DNA of 64,000 nucleotides from Synaphobranchus kaupii (Eukaryota > Chordata > Actinopteri > Anguilliformes > Synaphobranchidae), in the NCBI GenBank assembly GCA_029718625.1, contig CM056389.1, positions 5,104,186 to 5,168,185 on the forward strand, written 5' to 3'. The notes below the pieces were generated by a model. That model saw only the letters and a list, made by a program, of their open reading frames with translations, did not search any database and was not told the origin of the DNA. The position numbers were made by a program, and so were the translations under genes. This document shows, in pieces, positions 45,971 to 55,434 of the stretch; positions within the stretch are counted from its first letter, which is position 1; each line of letters begins with the position of its first letter.

Positions 45971-46547
45971 GTAAGATATAATTTTCTTATTTCAACTACA
46001 ATGGAAACAGTCTCGAATATGTTACAATGTTTTAGTCAGCTAGCCAGCTAACGTTACTCATTAGCCTAAATTGTTAATTACAGGGCAAACGGATAAAACG
46101 ACCGGTTCTGTGCTCTGCATGTAGGCCTGCTAGTGTGAACATTTGGTTTTAATATTACTTTACAGTAATGTTTACAAAGATGTCTAAGAAGGTCCGGTCA
46201 GGTCAGGTTCTGTATCTTTCTTCGATGTGATAGACTGTTTTAATGGAGATCACCGTGCCATTTTAGTACATCACATTTGCTTCATGCGGGTCTGTTTTTC
46301 TTGTAGCGCTGTTTCTGAATCGACCGCCCTCTGTAGCGCATCAATACGTCACGGAACATAGGCGGTCTGTGGTTGGTTATCTTGCATGTCAATCAAATGC
46401 GCCATCTTGTCAAAGTGGGCGGCGCTTTACCACGTTAAGCAAGTCTATGGACCAGACTTTGTGTTCATCACAAAGTCTGGCCTTCACAAGACTAGGTCAT
46501 AACAGTGTTGTAGAGGAAGGCATTGTGATGTCATAAGCAGTGTAATA
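45971..46547. other. gene-free stretch after the helicase fragment
   Basis: Unique sequence; no further helicase exon (for example GHDFR) was found. Confidence 0.45.
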
Positions 46548-46975
46548 CAGTTGAAGTCAGAAGTTTACATACACTTAGGTTGATGTCATTAAAACCCATT
46601 TTTAACCACTCCACAGATTTCATGTTAGCAAACTATAATAATAATGCAATAATGCATGGCATTTATATAGCGCCTTTCTAGATACTCAAAGCGCTTTACA
46701 ATGATGAGGGGGAAACTCGCCTCTACCACCACCAATGTGTAGCACCCACCTGGGTGATGCAACGGCAGCCATTTTGCAGCCATTTTGCGCCAGTATGCTC
46801 ACCACACATCTATAGTGTTGGCAAGTCAGTTAGGACATCTACTTTGTGCATGACACAAGTCATTTTTCCAACAATTGTTTACAGACATATTACTTCACTT
46901 TTAATTCACTATATCACAATTCCAGTGGGTCAGAAGTTTACATACACTAAGTTGACTGTGCCTTTAAATTTTTAA
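46548..46975 (+). mobile_element. Sleeping-Beauty-type IR/DR end with an internal insertion
   Basis: The outer repeat CAGTTGAAGTCAGAAGTTTA begins at 46548 next to a TA target. The inner repeat CAGTGGGTCAGAAGTTTACA is at about 46924. The sequence between them (CAGTTAGGACATCTACTTTG, CATTTTTCCAACAATTGTTT) is the left end of salmonid-type Tc1 elements. About 170 bp of foreign sequence (about 46636-46805) is inserted between the two repeats. The transposase gene is absent. Confidence 0.85.
46636..46805. repeat. short interspersed insertion in the Tc1 end
   Basis: ATAGCGCCTTTCTAGATACT and AAGCGCTTTACAATGATG are typical of a common fish interspersed repeat. It interrupts the Sleeping-Beauty-type arm between AAACTATA and TGTTGGCAAGTCAG. 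Confidence 0.6.
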
Positions 46976-47031
46976 TATTTGGTCGCATATCCTTTGCATG
47001 CCGTGACTCCCTGATGTCTGTGACCCAACAA

Positions 47032-47285
47032 CATCAAAAGACTCTTGATCTTGTTTTCTGGTACTCTTACAAGCGATACTATAACGTCTCTGCATTTGAA
47101 TGGATCTCTATGGGAATTGGGGGGAGGGACTAGATTTGAGTTGTAAATTACACTGGAACAGTATGGAAACACATGGTTGGCTAAATTCCTCTCAGTCATT
47201 AAGGGTCTGATGTATCAAACAAGCCTTAAATCATCACTCTGCTGCCAGAAATACAGGAGATATGGATGGATAACTTTAAGGGTTT
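47032..47285. repeat. interspersed Tc1-associated module, copy 3
   Basis: The fullest of the four copies, following the Sleeping-Beauty-type arm and GTCTGTGACCCAACAACAT. It runs to CAGGAGATATGGATGGATAA and continues directly into a hairpin. Confidence 0.8.
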
Positions 47286-47368
47286 CTTCTCCTGACTTAT
47301 TTTTCCATAGAGTTCAATAGGAAACTTTGTCAGGAGAAACAACCCGTAAAGTGATCCATCCATATCTA
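47262..47368. repeat. imperfect palindrome (hairpin)
   Basis: ATATGGATGGATAACTTTAA … GGTTTCTTCTCCTGAC is mirrored by GTCAGGAGAAACAACCCGTA … GTGATCCATCCATAT around a centre near 47315. Arms are about 40 bp. It looks like the fold-back end of the module family. In copy 1 the same place is collapsed to GGATGGATCACTCCTGACAA. Confidence 0.75.
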
Positions 47369-47375
47369 CTGCATT

Positions 47376-47457
47376 CTTTAAGCGCGATGGACTGCACCCC
47401 AACCACAGGGGTTCTCAGATGCTCGCCCACAATATAATGCAATGTATCTCACCATGA
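47376..47457 (+). pseudogene. C-terminal end of a LINE ORF1 with an SGNH-esterase motif
   Basis: The frame reads FKRDGLHPNHRGSQMLAHNI and ends MQCISP-stop. DGLHPN(H)xG is the last catalytic block (Asp and His) of SGNH-hydrolase domains found in ORF1 of many fish CR1/L2 elements. Everything upstream has been lost to the Tc1-type sequence. Confidence 0.7.
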
Positions 47458-47488
47458 CTAGCTACCCCACCTACCCCTGTTGATTTTA

Positions 47489-47912
47489 AAATACCCAGCA
47501 TCTCAACTCGACACAGCACTGCAAACAGAGCAATACCCAGCATCTCAACTCGACACAGCACTGCAAACAGAGCTATACCCAGCATCTCAACTCGACACAG
47601 CACTGCAAACAGAGCTATACCCAGCATCTCAACTCAACACAGCGCTGCAAACAGAGCAATACCCAGCATCTCAACTCGACACAGCACTGCAAACAGAGCA
47701 ATACCCAGCATCTCAACTCGACACAGCACTGCAAACAGAGCAATACCCAGCATCTCAACTCGACACAGCACTGCAAACAGAGCTATACCCAGCATCTCAA
47801 CTTGACACAGCACTGCAAACAGAGCTATACCCAGCATCTCAACTCGCCACAGCACTGCAAACAGAGCAATACCCAGCATCTCAACTCGCCACAGCACTGC
47901 AAACAGAGCTAT
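47489..47912. repeat. 42-bp minisatellite between LINE ORF1 and ORF2
   Basis: Ten copies of ATACCCAGCATCTCAACTCG plus ACACAGCACTGCAAACAGAGCA with AGCT/AGCA and GCC variants. It lies in the inter-ORF region of the LINE and is probably a local expansion within this copy. Confidence 0.94.
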
Positions 47913-48039
47913 AAATGGGCCAAACATAAATAACTTGGTTATGGTTCCCATAAACACAAATTCATTTTCGACTGCAAAACAGACAGAAATCACCACGGCT
48001 CTTTTTAATATAAGGGCGTTAACAAACAAATCCTTTCAA

Positions 48040-48916
48040 ACAAATCAATGACCTCATAAATGATCATAATGTGGACTGTCTGGGCACCTGGCTGGGCACA
48101 GATGCACCTGCCACACTGACTGAGGCCTGTCCACCCAGTTACACCCTTTCCTGTTCATCCAGAGATGGAAAGAAGGGTGGAGGGACAGCTGCAATGTACA
48201 AAGAGACACTGAACGGCAGGGATGTGGACCTCCGCACATTTCATGCCTTTGAATACAACGCTACTTTTTTTAATTCTCAGCCTCGTTTCCTTGCAGTGAC
48301 AGTACACATATCTCCTAAATTTATATCTGTCCCCTTTTTTTTAACGGAATTCTCAGACCTACTATCTGTCATTCGTACGAGCTATGATACCTGTATTTTA
48401 ATTGGTGATTTTAACATACATGTTGATAATCGGGCAGATACCAGAGCCAAAGACTTTTTAGAATTATTGGAATGTATGGCTTTTAAACAGCATGTTGACG
48501 TACCGACTCAGAAACATGGACACACCTTAAATTTAATTATATCCTATGGTCTTAACATCAATATATTTTCTGTCACTGATCTGGCTCTGTCTGACCACCA
48601 CTGTGTGTTTTTTAACAGTTTTGATCCTTCTCTGCCAACCACCACAGAACATATTGTCAAAAAACGCTACATTACCCCTGAAGTAACAAAAACTCTCACA
48701 TCACATATCGCAACCTACAAAAATAACGTCTTACCGTCATCCTGTGAAGACTTAGTTAATGATTTTAATCATAAAATGAAAACAGTGCTTGAGGCAGTTG
48801 CTTCAATTCAAACCAGGAACATAACTACAAAAAAGGTTGCCCCATGGAAAAATAATCAAACCATGGAACTAAAAAGAGACTGCAGAATGAGCGCAGATGG
48901 CGAAAAACAAAATTAG
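48040..48916 (+). pseudogene. LINE ORF2 endonuclease domain
   Basis: About 290 residues: WLGTDAPATLTEACPPSYTL, SSRDGKKGGGTAAMYKE, LIGDFNIHVDNRADTRAKDF, HTLNLIISYGL and DLALSDHHCVFF, which are the endonuclease motifs of L2-type elements. The start of the domain (the LNIRSL-type strand) is missing, and the frame breaks after KRDCRMSADGEKQN. Confidence 0.88.
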
Positions 48917-49537
48917 TAAACCATCACAATATACTCACCGAAAAACAACAAGGCAATTCGAACATCACGGCAAGCATATTTCCCAAACCTGATAAACACC
49001 AACATTCACAATCCCAGACTGTTTTTTAGTACAATAGATTCTCTGGTAACTAAATATAGTATCGAGCTTCCAGGTTCTAAATGTGAAGAGTTTGCTGGCT
49101 ACTTCAGGGAGAAAATAATCAACATTAGATCTGGTATCTGCCAGCAGAACAACCACACTGTACTTTTACCTACATCCTATGTACAGAGTGATGTCAAGTT
49201 GGAACATTTTGACCTGGTTGGTGCAGGAAAATATTAACGGAACTGAAGCCCTCCACGTGTTCCCCTAACCCAATTCCAACCACCCTTTTTAAAACTATTT
49301 TTAATTCTGTATCCGAAGACATCCTTGCCATAGTGAATCACTCCTTACAGCTTGGTGTTTTCCCCACTGATTTTAAAACGGCTTTAGTTTTTAACTCTTT
49401 TAAAGAAAGCGAACCTGGATATTCTAACACCCGGCAATTTTAGACCAATTTCAAATCTCCCATTTTTAAGCAGAATTTTAGAGAAACTAGTTTTTAATCA
49501 GCTAAGCACATTTCTAAACTCAAACAGTAAATTAGAA

Positions 49538-50153
49538 ATGTTCCAATCAGGTTTTAGGACACATCACAGCACAGAGACAGCCCTGTTAAAAGTAGTTAAC
49601 GATATCAGAACAAATCTTGACAGAAACAAGCCTTCAGTTCTGGTGCTACTTGATCTGAGTGCTGCCTTTGATACTGTGGACCACCAGATTCTTTTATATA
49701 GATTAAGTGAGCATGTTGGCCTGTCTGTAATTGTTTTTAACTGGTTTACCTCATATCTTTGCGGAAGAAATTTTTTTTAATCTATAAATGACCACTCCTC
49801 CCTGTGGGGTACCACAAGGATCAATCTTAGGACCACTACTTTTTAATTTGTGCATGCTACCCCTGGGCAGTGTCATCAGGAGGCGTGGCATCTCTTTCCA
49901 CAGCTATGCTGATGACACTCAGCTCTATGTGGCCGTGTCTCCTGACAGCACTGGGCCGATTGACTCACTTGTTAACTGTATTTTAGATATAAAGGCCTGG
50001 ATGTCACATAATTGTTTACAGCTCAACCAAGATAAAACTGAAGTATTGATCATTGCTTCAAAGGCTCAGAGAGAGAAACTGACCCCCAAACTAAATACAC
50101 TAGGACTTAACCCAAGTCAAGAAGCAAGAAATCTAGGAGTGATTTTTGACTGA
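49538..50153 (+). pseudogene. LINE ORF2 reverse transcriptase domain
   Basis: Two frames: 49538-49780 has QSGFRTHHSTETALLKVVND and LLDLSAAFDTVDHQILLYRL; 49788-50153 has CGVPQGSILGPLLFNL and the catalytic FHSYADDTQLYV. A base-level frame change and stop near 49780 separate them. Earlier finger motifs are degraded at 49240-49537. Confidence 0.9.
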
Positions 50154-50337
50154 TTTTAATTTAAAGGCTCATGTGCGGGGTGTCACAAAAAACACCCCAG
50201 CATTTTATCACTTGAAGAACATCTCCAAAGTAAGGCCATTTCTCTCTGAGCAACACAGAGAGACTGATGCACGCTTTTATAACTAGCAGGCTAGACTACT
50301 GCAACGCTCTCCTTTCTGGTCTACCAAAGAATATAAC

Positions 50338-50525
50338 TGACTGGGGACAAACTATATGTTGATGGTCAATTGTTTGGGGACAGCAGGATTACACGCTCCA
50401 TTTGAATGCTTAATCTGCTCTATTGTGTTTCTTTGACCAGTGGCCATTTTCCCATATTGGATTTAATTTACATGCCTAACCTAATCCTCGTATGCGCGCC
50501 TTACTACGTTTCCTTTTCTTCATGG

Positions 50526-50556
<31 letters not shown>

Positions 50557-50773
50557 CAACTTCATGTTGATATTTCATTTATTTCATCAGGGGGGTGGGG
50601 GGGTCTCTGTGAATGGTGGAGCGAAGAATTACTGGTGTGAATGCTTGTATGTTTTGTCTTTTCTTTGTTTTGTCATTGTTTTGAACCATGTTGTGAGGAA
50701 TGTTTGTCCACATTTATGTCTGTTGAACCACAAATGCTTGACTCCTATGCTTTGCGGATATGAATAATTCTAA
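50338..50773. other. gene-free stretch with a (TC)n tract
   Basis: It includes a CTCTCT tract at about 50525-50560 and a G-rich GGGGGGTGGGGGGG at 50590-50604. It may be the 5' region of the LINE that follows. Confidence 0.4.
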
Positions 50774-51302
50774 AGGTCTAAAGATTGTACATGCCAATAT
50801 TAGGAGCCTTTTTCCAAAATAGACTTATTTAGAGCGTGGGTAGAGGACCATAAGCCAAATATCATTACACTCTCTGAAACATGGTTAACCAATTTAATCT
50901 CTGACAAAGAAATAGCTCTACAAAATTATGTTTTTTTTTTCAGAAAAGATAGAGGCACCAGAGGGGTGGTGGAGTTGCTCTTTATGTTTCTGATACCTTG
51001 CTGTCTGAACATATTTTGCCTAAGATTCTAAATGAAAATAAATCTATTATGATTGGAGATATGTGCACCTGCAGATTCAATCAATTGTATCTATAAATTC
51101 TATTGAATGGTCAAATGAATGGATAATCCTTGGTGACTAAGAAAAACTGGTTGGACAATTCCTCCTCGAAAGACAGATGTTCACTTGTAAATCTGAATTT
51201 CACTCAGCTCTTGAATGAGCCGACAAGACTCAATCACAAAACCCTCAATCACAAATTGTTAGACTGGATCCTAACCACACATCCTGAGAGGATTTTGATC
51301 TC

Positions 51303-52333
51303 CTTTCTCCTGCACTGCATGCATTCCTCACCTGCTTTTTTGTTAATCACCCTTGATTACATTCCTCACGCCTTTTTGATTGGTTTCAATTTCACTCCAC
51401 TATTTATTCCTCTGTCTGGCTGCTGTTCGGCGCCAGTTCTTTGACGTACCTAGTTGTGTTTTTCTGGTCTCCTGTTCTAGTCTAGTTACTTAAGATTCTG
51501 TTGAGTTTTTGGATTCCTGTTCTTTTCTCTTTTTCTCCAGTCCTCACTGCCTTTTGTTTTAGTCTGTTTCGCCACAGTCTGCTCTGCCTACAGCTGCTTC
51601 ACCCTCCCTGCGTGTGTTGCAGTACCTCCAGGCCTTCCCTCTTCAAACCCATAGCTGGGTGCCCTGCCTGCCCTGTCGGACCCTGCTTCACACTTACCTC
51701 TGCCTTTCTGTTCCGTGCCAGTCCGGTCCGTTCCTGTTCCTCAGCCCAGTTCCTGTTGGACCTCCCGGTCCAGTTCCTGTCCGGTTCCGGGTCGGAACCA
51801 AAGTCCAGTTCCGGCTTGGAACATCCGCCTGTGTTCCCGTCCAGTTCCTGTTGGACCTCCCGGTCCAGTTCCTGTCCGGTTCCGGGTCAGAACCAAAGTC
51901 CAGTTCCGGCTTGGAACATCCGCCAGTGTTCCCGTCCAGTTCCTGTTGGACCTCCCGGTCCAGTTCCTGTCCGGTTCCGGGTCAGAACCAAAGTCCAGTT
52001 CCGGCTTGGAACATCCGCCAGTGTTCCCGTCCAGTTCCTGTTGGACCTCCCGGTCCAGTTCCTGTCCGGTTCCGAGTCAGAACCAAAGTCCAGTTCCGGC
52101 TTGGAACATCCGCCAGTGTTCCCGTCCAGTTCCTGTTGGACCTCCCGGTCCAGTTCCTGTCCGGTTCCGGGTCAGAACCAAAGTCCAGTTCCGGCTTGGA
52201 ACATCCGCCTGTTTTGTGTGTTTTCCTATGTACGGCTTGGGACTACCCCAATCCAGTAAATAAAACACCCATTCCTGTTCATTTGTCTCTTGGTCGTGCA
52301 TTTGGGTTCGTTTCTGTGTTTCGGATCGTGACA
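51303..52333 (+). mobile_element. LTR-like insertion (possible solo LTR)
   Basis: It separates the two LINE pieces. The right end has AATAAAACACCCATTCCTGT (poly(A) signal) and finishes TTCGGATCGTGACA, like many fish LTR ends. The left end near GATCTCCTTTCTCCTGCACT is not sharply defined. It could equally be another non-coding repeat. It contains a 95-bp array. Confidence 0.45.
51741..52210. repeat. 95-bp minisatellite, about five units
   Basis: Units start GTGTTCCCGTCCAGTTCCTG at 51831, 51926, 52021 and 52116 (95 bp apart), with partial units at both ends. Differences are few (GGGTCGG/GGGTCAG/GAGTCAG). All three plus-strand frames are open, so the proline/serine-rich translations are artefacts. 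Confidence 0.95.
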
Positions 52334-52753
52334 ACCAGCTTCTTTTCAAATGTATTAATCTCAACTATCCTATCTATTTAAGAGCTACTCATCCCAAAAT
52401 ATTCTAATTCTAATTATTCTCTTAGACATAATAAGCATCTCCTTTTTCATGTCCCAAAAATTTCACTTGAAATGGGAAAAAAAGCATTTAATTATAAGGC
52501 TCCTAGAGACGGGAATAACCTACCAACTTCTCAGAAATCTCTGCAGTATTTAGGTTCATTTAAAAATGCTCTCATCACTTACCTCACAACAGACTGCTCC
52601 TCTTAACTGTCACTATTTACTGTTGTTATAACACGGGTGCGGGTGTCTAGATTTCTTGGTGTGTGCATGGTGCGTGAGTGTGTGTGTTTGTTTTTGTTCT
52701 TTTATAATTTGTTTAATTGTAACTGTAACCATGTCTGTTATTTGTTGCATATA

Positions 52754-53035
52754 TACAGTACCAGTCAAAAGTTTGGACACACCTACTCAAAGAAGGTTTT
52801 TTTTAGTTATTTTTTATGGGTTTCCACATTTTAGAATAGGAAAGACATCAAAACTATGAGATAACACAAATGGAATTATGCAAAGACCAAAAAAACAAAT
52901 CAACAAAGTCTTATATTTTAGATTCTTCAAAGCAGCCACCCTTTGCCTTGATAACGGCTTTGCACATTCTTGCCATTCTCTCAAACAACTTCTGTGGTAA
53001 ACAGGTATTCCACAGGTAAACAGGTGATGCTAGCA
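52754..53035 (-). mobile_element. Tc1-like element end with transposase C-terminus
   Basis: TACAGTACCAGTCAAAAGTT (TTGGACACACC follows) is a classical fish Tc1 terminal repeat. The minus strand at about 52985-52925 encodes ERMARMCKAVIKAKGGCFEE, the transposase C-terminus. The rest of the element is replaced by CCACAGGTAAACAGGTGATG and module copy 4. Confidence 0.85.
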
Positions 53036-53051
53036 TGACTCTGTATAAAAG

Positions 53052-53277
53052 GATATCAAAAGACTCTTGATATTTTATTTCCAGGTACTCTTAGAAGTGA
53101 TACTATAACCTCTCTGCATTTGAATGGATCTCTATGGGAATTGGGGGGTGGGACTAGATTAAGCTGTAAATTACATGGGAATAGTGTGGAACCCATGGTT
53201 GGCTAAATGGCTGTAAGTCATCAAGGGTCTTAGGTATCAAACGAGCCCTAAACCATCACTCTGCTGCCAGATATGCA
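53052..53277. repeat. interspersed Tc1-associated module, copy 4
   Basis: Same module as at 1578, 22117 and 47032. Its end (CTGCTGCCAGATATGCAG) coincides with the left border of segmental copy B at 53280. Confidence 0.8.
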
Positions 53278-53279
53278 GT

Positions 53280-55037
53280 GTGCTGTGGGTAGGTGGACTT
53301 ATTCAGGCAGTCTGTAAGTGGCCGTGTGTGTGCTCCTGAATAAAATGGTGATGATTACAGGAACACAGTGAGTTTGTGTTTAATCCACAGATCAGAGACT
53401 TAACCTGCACCTGCAGCTCACCTACACTGGTAATAATCATTAAGTACAGTCTATGTCACATGCATGACTGCTCAGTCATAAGGCCTGTACAGGGAGTCTT
53501 AGTCATTAGGCCTGTACAGGGAGTCTTAGTCATAAGGCCTGTACAGGGAGTCTTAGTCATTAGGCATGTGCAGGGAGTCTTAGTCATAAGGCCTGTGCAG
53601 GGAGTCTTAGTCATAAGGCCTGTGCAGGGAGTCTTAGTCATTAGGCCTGTGCAGGGAGTCTTAGTCATAAGGCCTGTACAGGGAGTCTTAGTCTTTAGGC
53701 CTGTGCAGGGAGTCTTAATTATAAGGCCTGTGCAGGGAGTCTTAGTCATAAGGCCTGTACAGGGAGTCTTAGTCATAAGGCCTGTACAGGGAGTCTTAGT
53801 CATTAGGCATGTGCAGGGAGTCTTAGTCATAAGGCCTGTGCAGGGAGTCTTAGTCATAAGGCCTGTGCAGGGAGTCTTAGTCATTAGGCCTGTGCAGGGA
53901 GTCTTAGTCATAAGGCCTGTACAGGGAGTCTTAGTCTTTAGGCCTGTGCAGGGAGTCTTAGTCATAAGGCATGTGCGGGGAGTCTTAGTCATAAGGCCTG
54001 TGCAGGGAGTCTTAGTCATAAGGCCTGTGCAGGGAGTCTTAGTCATAAGGCATGTGCGGGGAGTCTTAGTCATAAGGCCTGTGCAGGGAGTCTTAGTCAT
54101 AAGGCCTGTGCAGGGAGTCTTAGTCATTAGGCCTGTGCAGGGAGTCTTAGTCATAAGGCATATGCAGGGAGTCTTAGTCATTAGGCCTGTACAGGGAGTC
54201 TTAGTCATGACGTCAGATGCCAACAAGTGGTTCCAAATGAGCTATGCTGGTTTTTGGACCTTTTGATTTGCTTATGATGCATTTTTTTCCTTAATGACCA
54301 TCTCATTATTTATTTCTCACAGAGGCGTAGCCTAGTCAACGTTAGGTTTAATCATGGGGGAAGCACGCAAATGAGCAGTGGCGATGAGAGAGAGGGAGCA
54401 GGTTATGGAAAACAGAGAGACACAGAAACGGAGGCTTAGAGAAAGAGCACGCAAAGGGAAAAGACTCAGATAGAACAAACCCTGACAAAACACGATTGCG
54501 GTAGTGTAATTAGGCCTAAGGTTTTGCCCTATAAGTGTCCGTTATTAAAGCTGGAAACTCAGTGCCGATATTAACGATTTTTCAACCCAGACCGACTTCT
54601 TCCTATCGGGATTCCTAATAAATGTGAATTACTAACGCCTGCATTGAACCAGAGCCCAAGAAAGAGATCTCTAAAGCTGATGGTACACGGGCAATATTTT
54701 CAGGCAATATTACCGGCAATATTGACAGGCAATGATTGCTGGCAATTTTCCTATTGATACATCAATATCTGAACAAGTTTGATCGAGGCAAGCAATATTT
54801 TGCTACCATTCACAGATGAGAGTTTGGGTCACATGACACCTGAGTCTTCCAAAAATAAATTTCAACAATGGCTGCCATGTGGTGCGAGGAAACCGAAGGG
54901 ATGCTGATCTCTTATAACTTTATTAATTTATTTATTACTGAGTTAAGTTATATTGATGTATTAGTGTAATGTTGAAATAAAGTCCAACTTTTCATAGGTT
55001 ATGGTATTCTTGACTTTTGATTGTAAATAATTGGTAT
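53280..55037. repeat. segmental duplication, copy B
   Basis: Partner of 22751-27654. It includes the same 210-bp lead sequence, a longer 27-bp array, one single 30-bp unit in place of the 2.3-kb array at 24256-26527, and the left part of the AAGCTGATGG-ended element. It is cut on the right by the Gypsy LTR at 55038. Confidence 0.88.
53470..54210. repeat. 27-bp minisatellite in copy B
   Basis: About 27 uninterrupted units of the same sequence as at 22938-24100. A block of about nine units (including the TAGTCTTTAGG variant) occurs twice, at about 53515-53720 and 53755-53960, so the array grew partly by block duplication. It lacks the 700-bp insertion seen in copy A. Confidence 0.95.
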
Positions 55038-55109
55038 TGTAGCGAGCGCGGAGAATGAGGGAGAGAGACAGCAGTTTGCAGTACCCGAATCGCTCTAGCC
55101 GAGCTTCGT

Positions 55110-55115
55110 TTTATT
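55110..55115 (-). terminator. LTR poly(A) signal
   Basis: AATAAA on the minus strand, about 115 bp downstream of the TATA box. Suitable for 3' end formation in the R region. Confidence 0.6.
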
Positions 55116-55228
55116 CACGCTACCTTTACCAGCTCTTAAAAGAGCCGTTAGCTTTTCCAGGATCCAGCTCAGCGTTGTTCACAGTTGAAGCACCTTCTTA
55201 GACTGACTAGGAATCACTTCAGGTACTG

Positions 55229-55295
55229 CCTTATATTTCAACTAGTTGGCTGTGATTGGCGAACACACTTACAAATTCCTAGCCAATCACAGCCA
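55229..55295 (-). promoter_or_regulatory. LTR core promoter: inverted CCAAT pair and TATA box
   Basis: TGGCTGTGATTGGC (55247-55260) and its exact reverse complement GCCAATCACAGCCA (55282-55295) form an inverted repeat with two NF-Y type sites 21 bp apart. TATAAGG follows at 55235-55229 on the minus strand. The same arrangement is in the 5' LTR at +5208. Confidence 0.65.
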
Positions 55296-55434
55296 CACAT
55301 AAATTACAGTTAGCTTACGGTTACGTTTAAATTAGAATGACAGTTAAAAATGACAGTTACGTTAACACAATTCACGGCTAACAAGCTAACACAATTAAAA
55401 CACACACAGCACGCTATTTACAAGTATTTACACT

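Larger units (their letters stand above)
47376..50337 (+). mobile_element. broken L2/CR1-group LINE with an esterase-type ORF1 remnant
   Basis: In order: the last codons of ORF1 at 47376-47457 (RDGLHPNHRGSQMLAHNIMQ then a stop), a 42-bp array, endonuclease at about 48040-48916, and reverse transcriptase pieces at 49538-49780 and 49788-50153. Frameshifts and stops separate the pieces. The 3' end is lost at about 50337 (CAACGCTCTCCTTTCTGGTC then unrelated sequence). Confidence 0.88.
50774..52606 (+). mobile_element. second broken LINE, interrupted by an insertion
   Basis: Endonuclease pieces lie at about 50785-51300 (IVHANIRSLFPK; RAWVEDHKPNIITLSETWLT; LNEPTRLNHKTLNHKLLDWI). The element C-terminus is at about 52400-52606 (RHNKHLLFHVPKISLEMGKK, APRDGNNLPTS, LGSFKNALITYL then a stop). 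The reverse transcriptase between them is missing and about 1 kb of another element occupies its place. It belongs to a different family from the LINE just upstream. Confidence 0.8.

Noticed and set aside
51501..52381. Proline/serine-rich frames of 182-255 codons
   Set aside because: Products of the 95-bp repeat; all three frames are open at once.
53376..54266. Open frames of 256-296 codons in the copy-B array
   Set aside because: 27 bp is a multiple of 3, so frames stay open on both strands without coding meaning.
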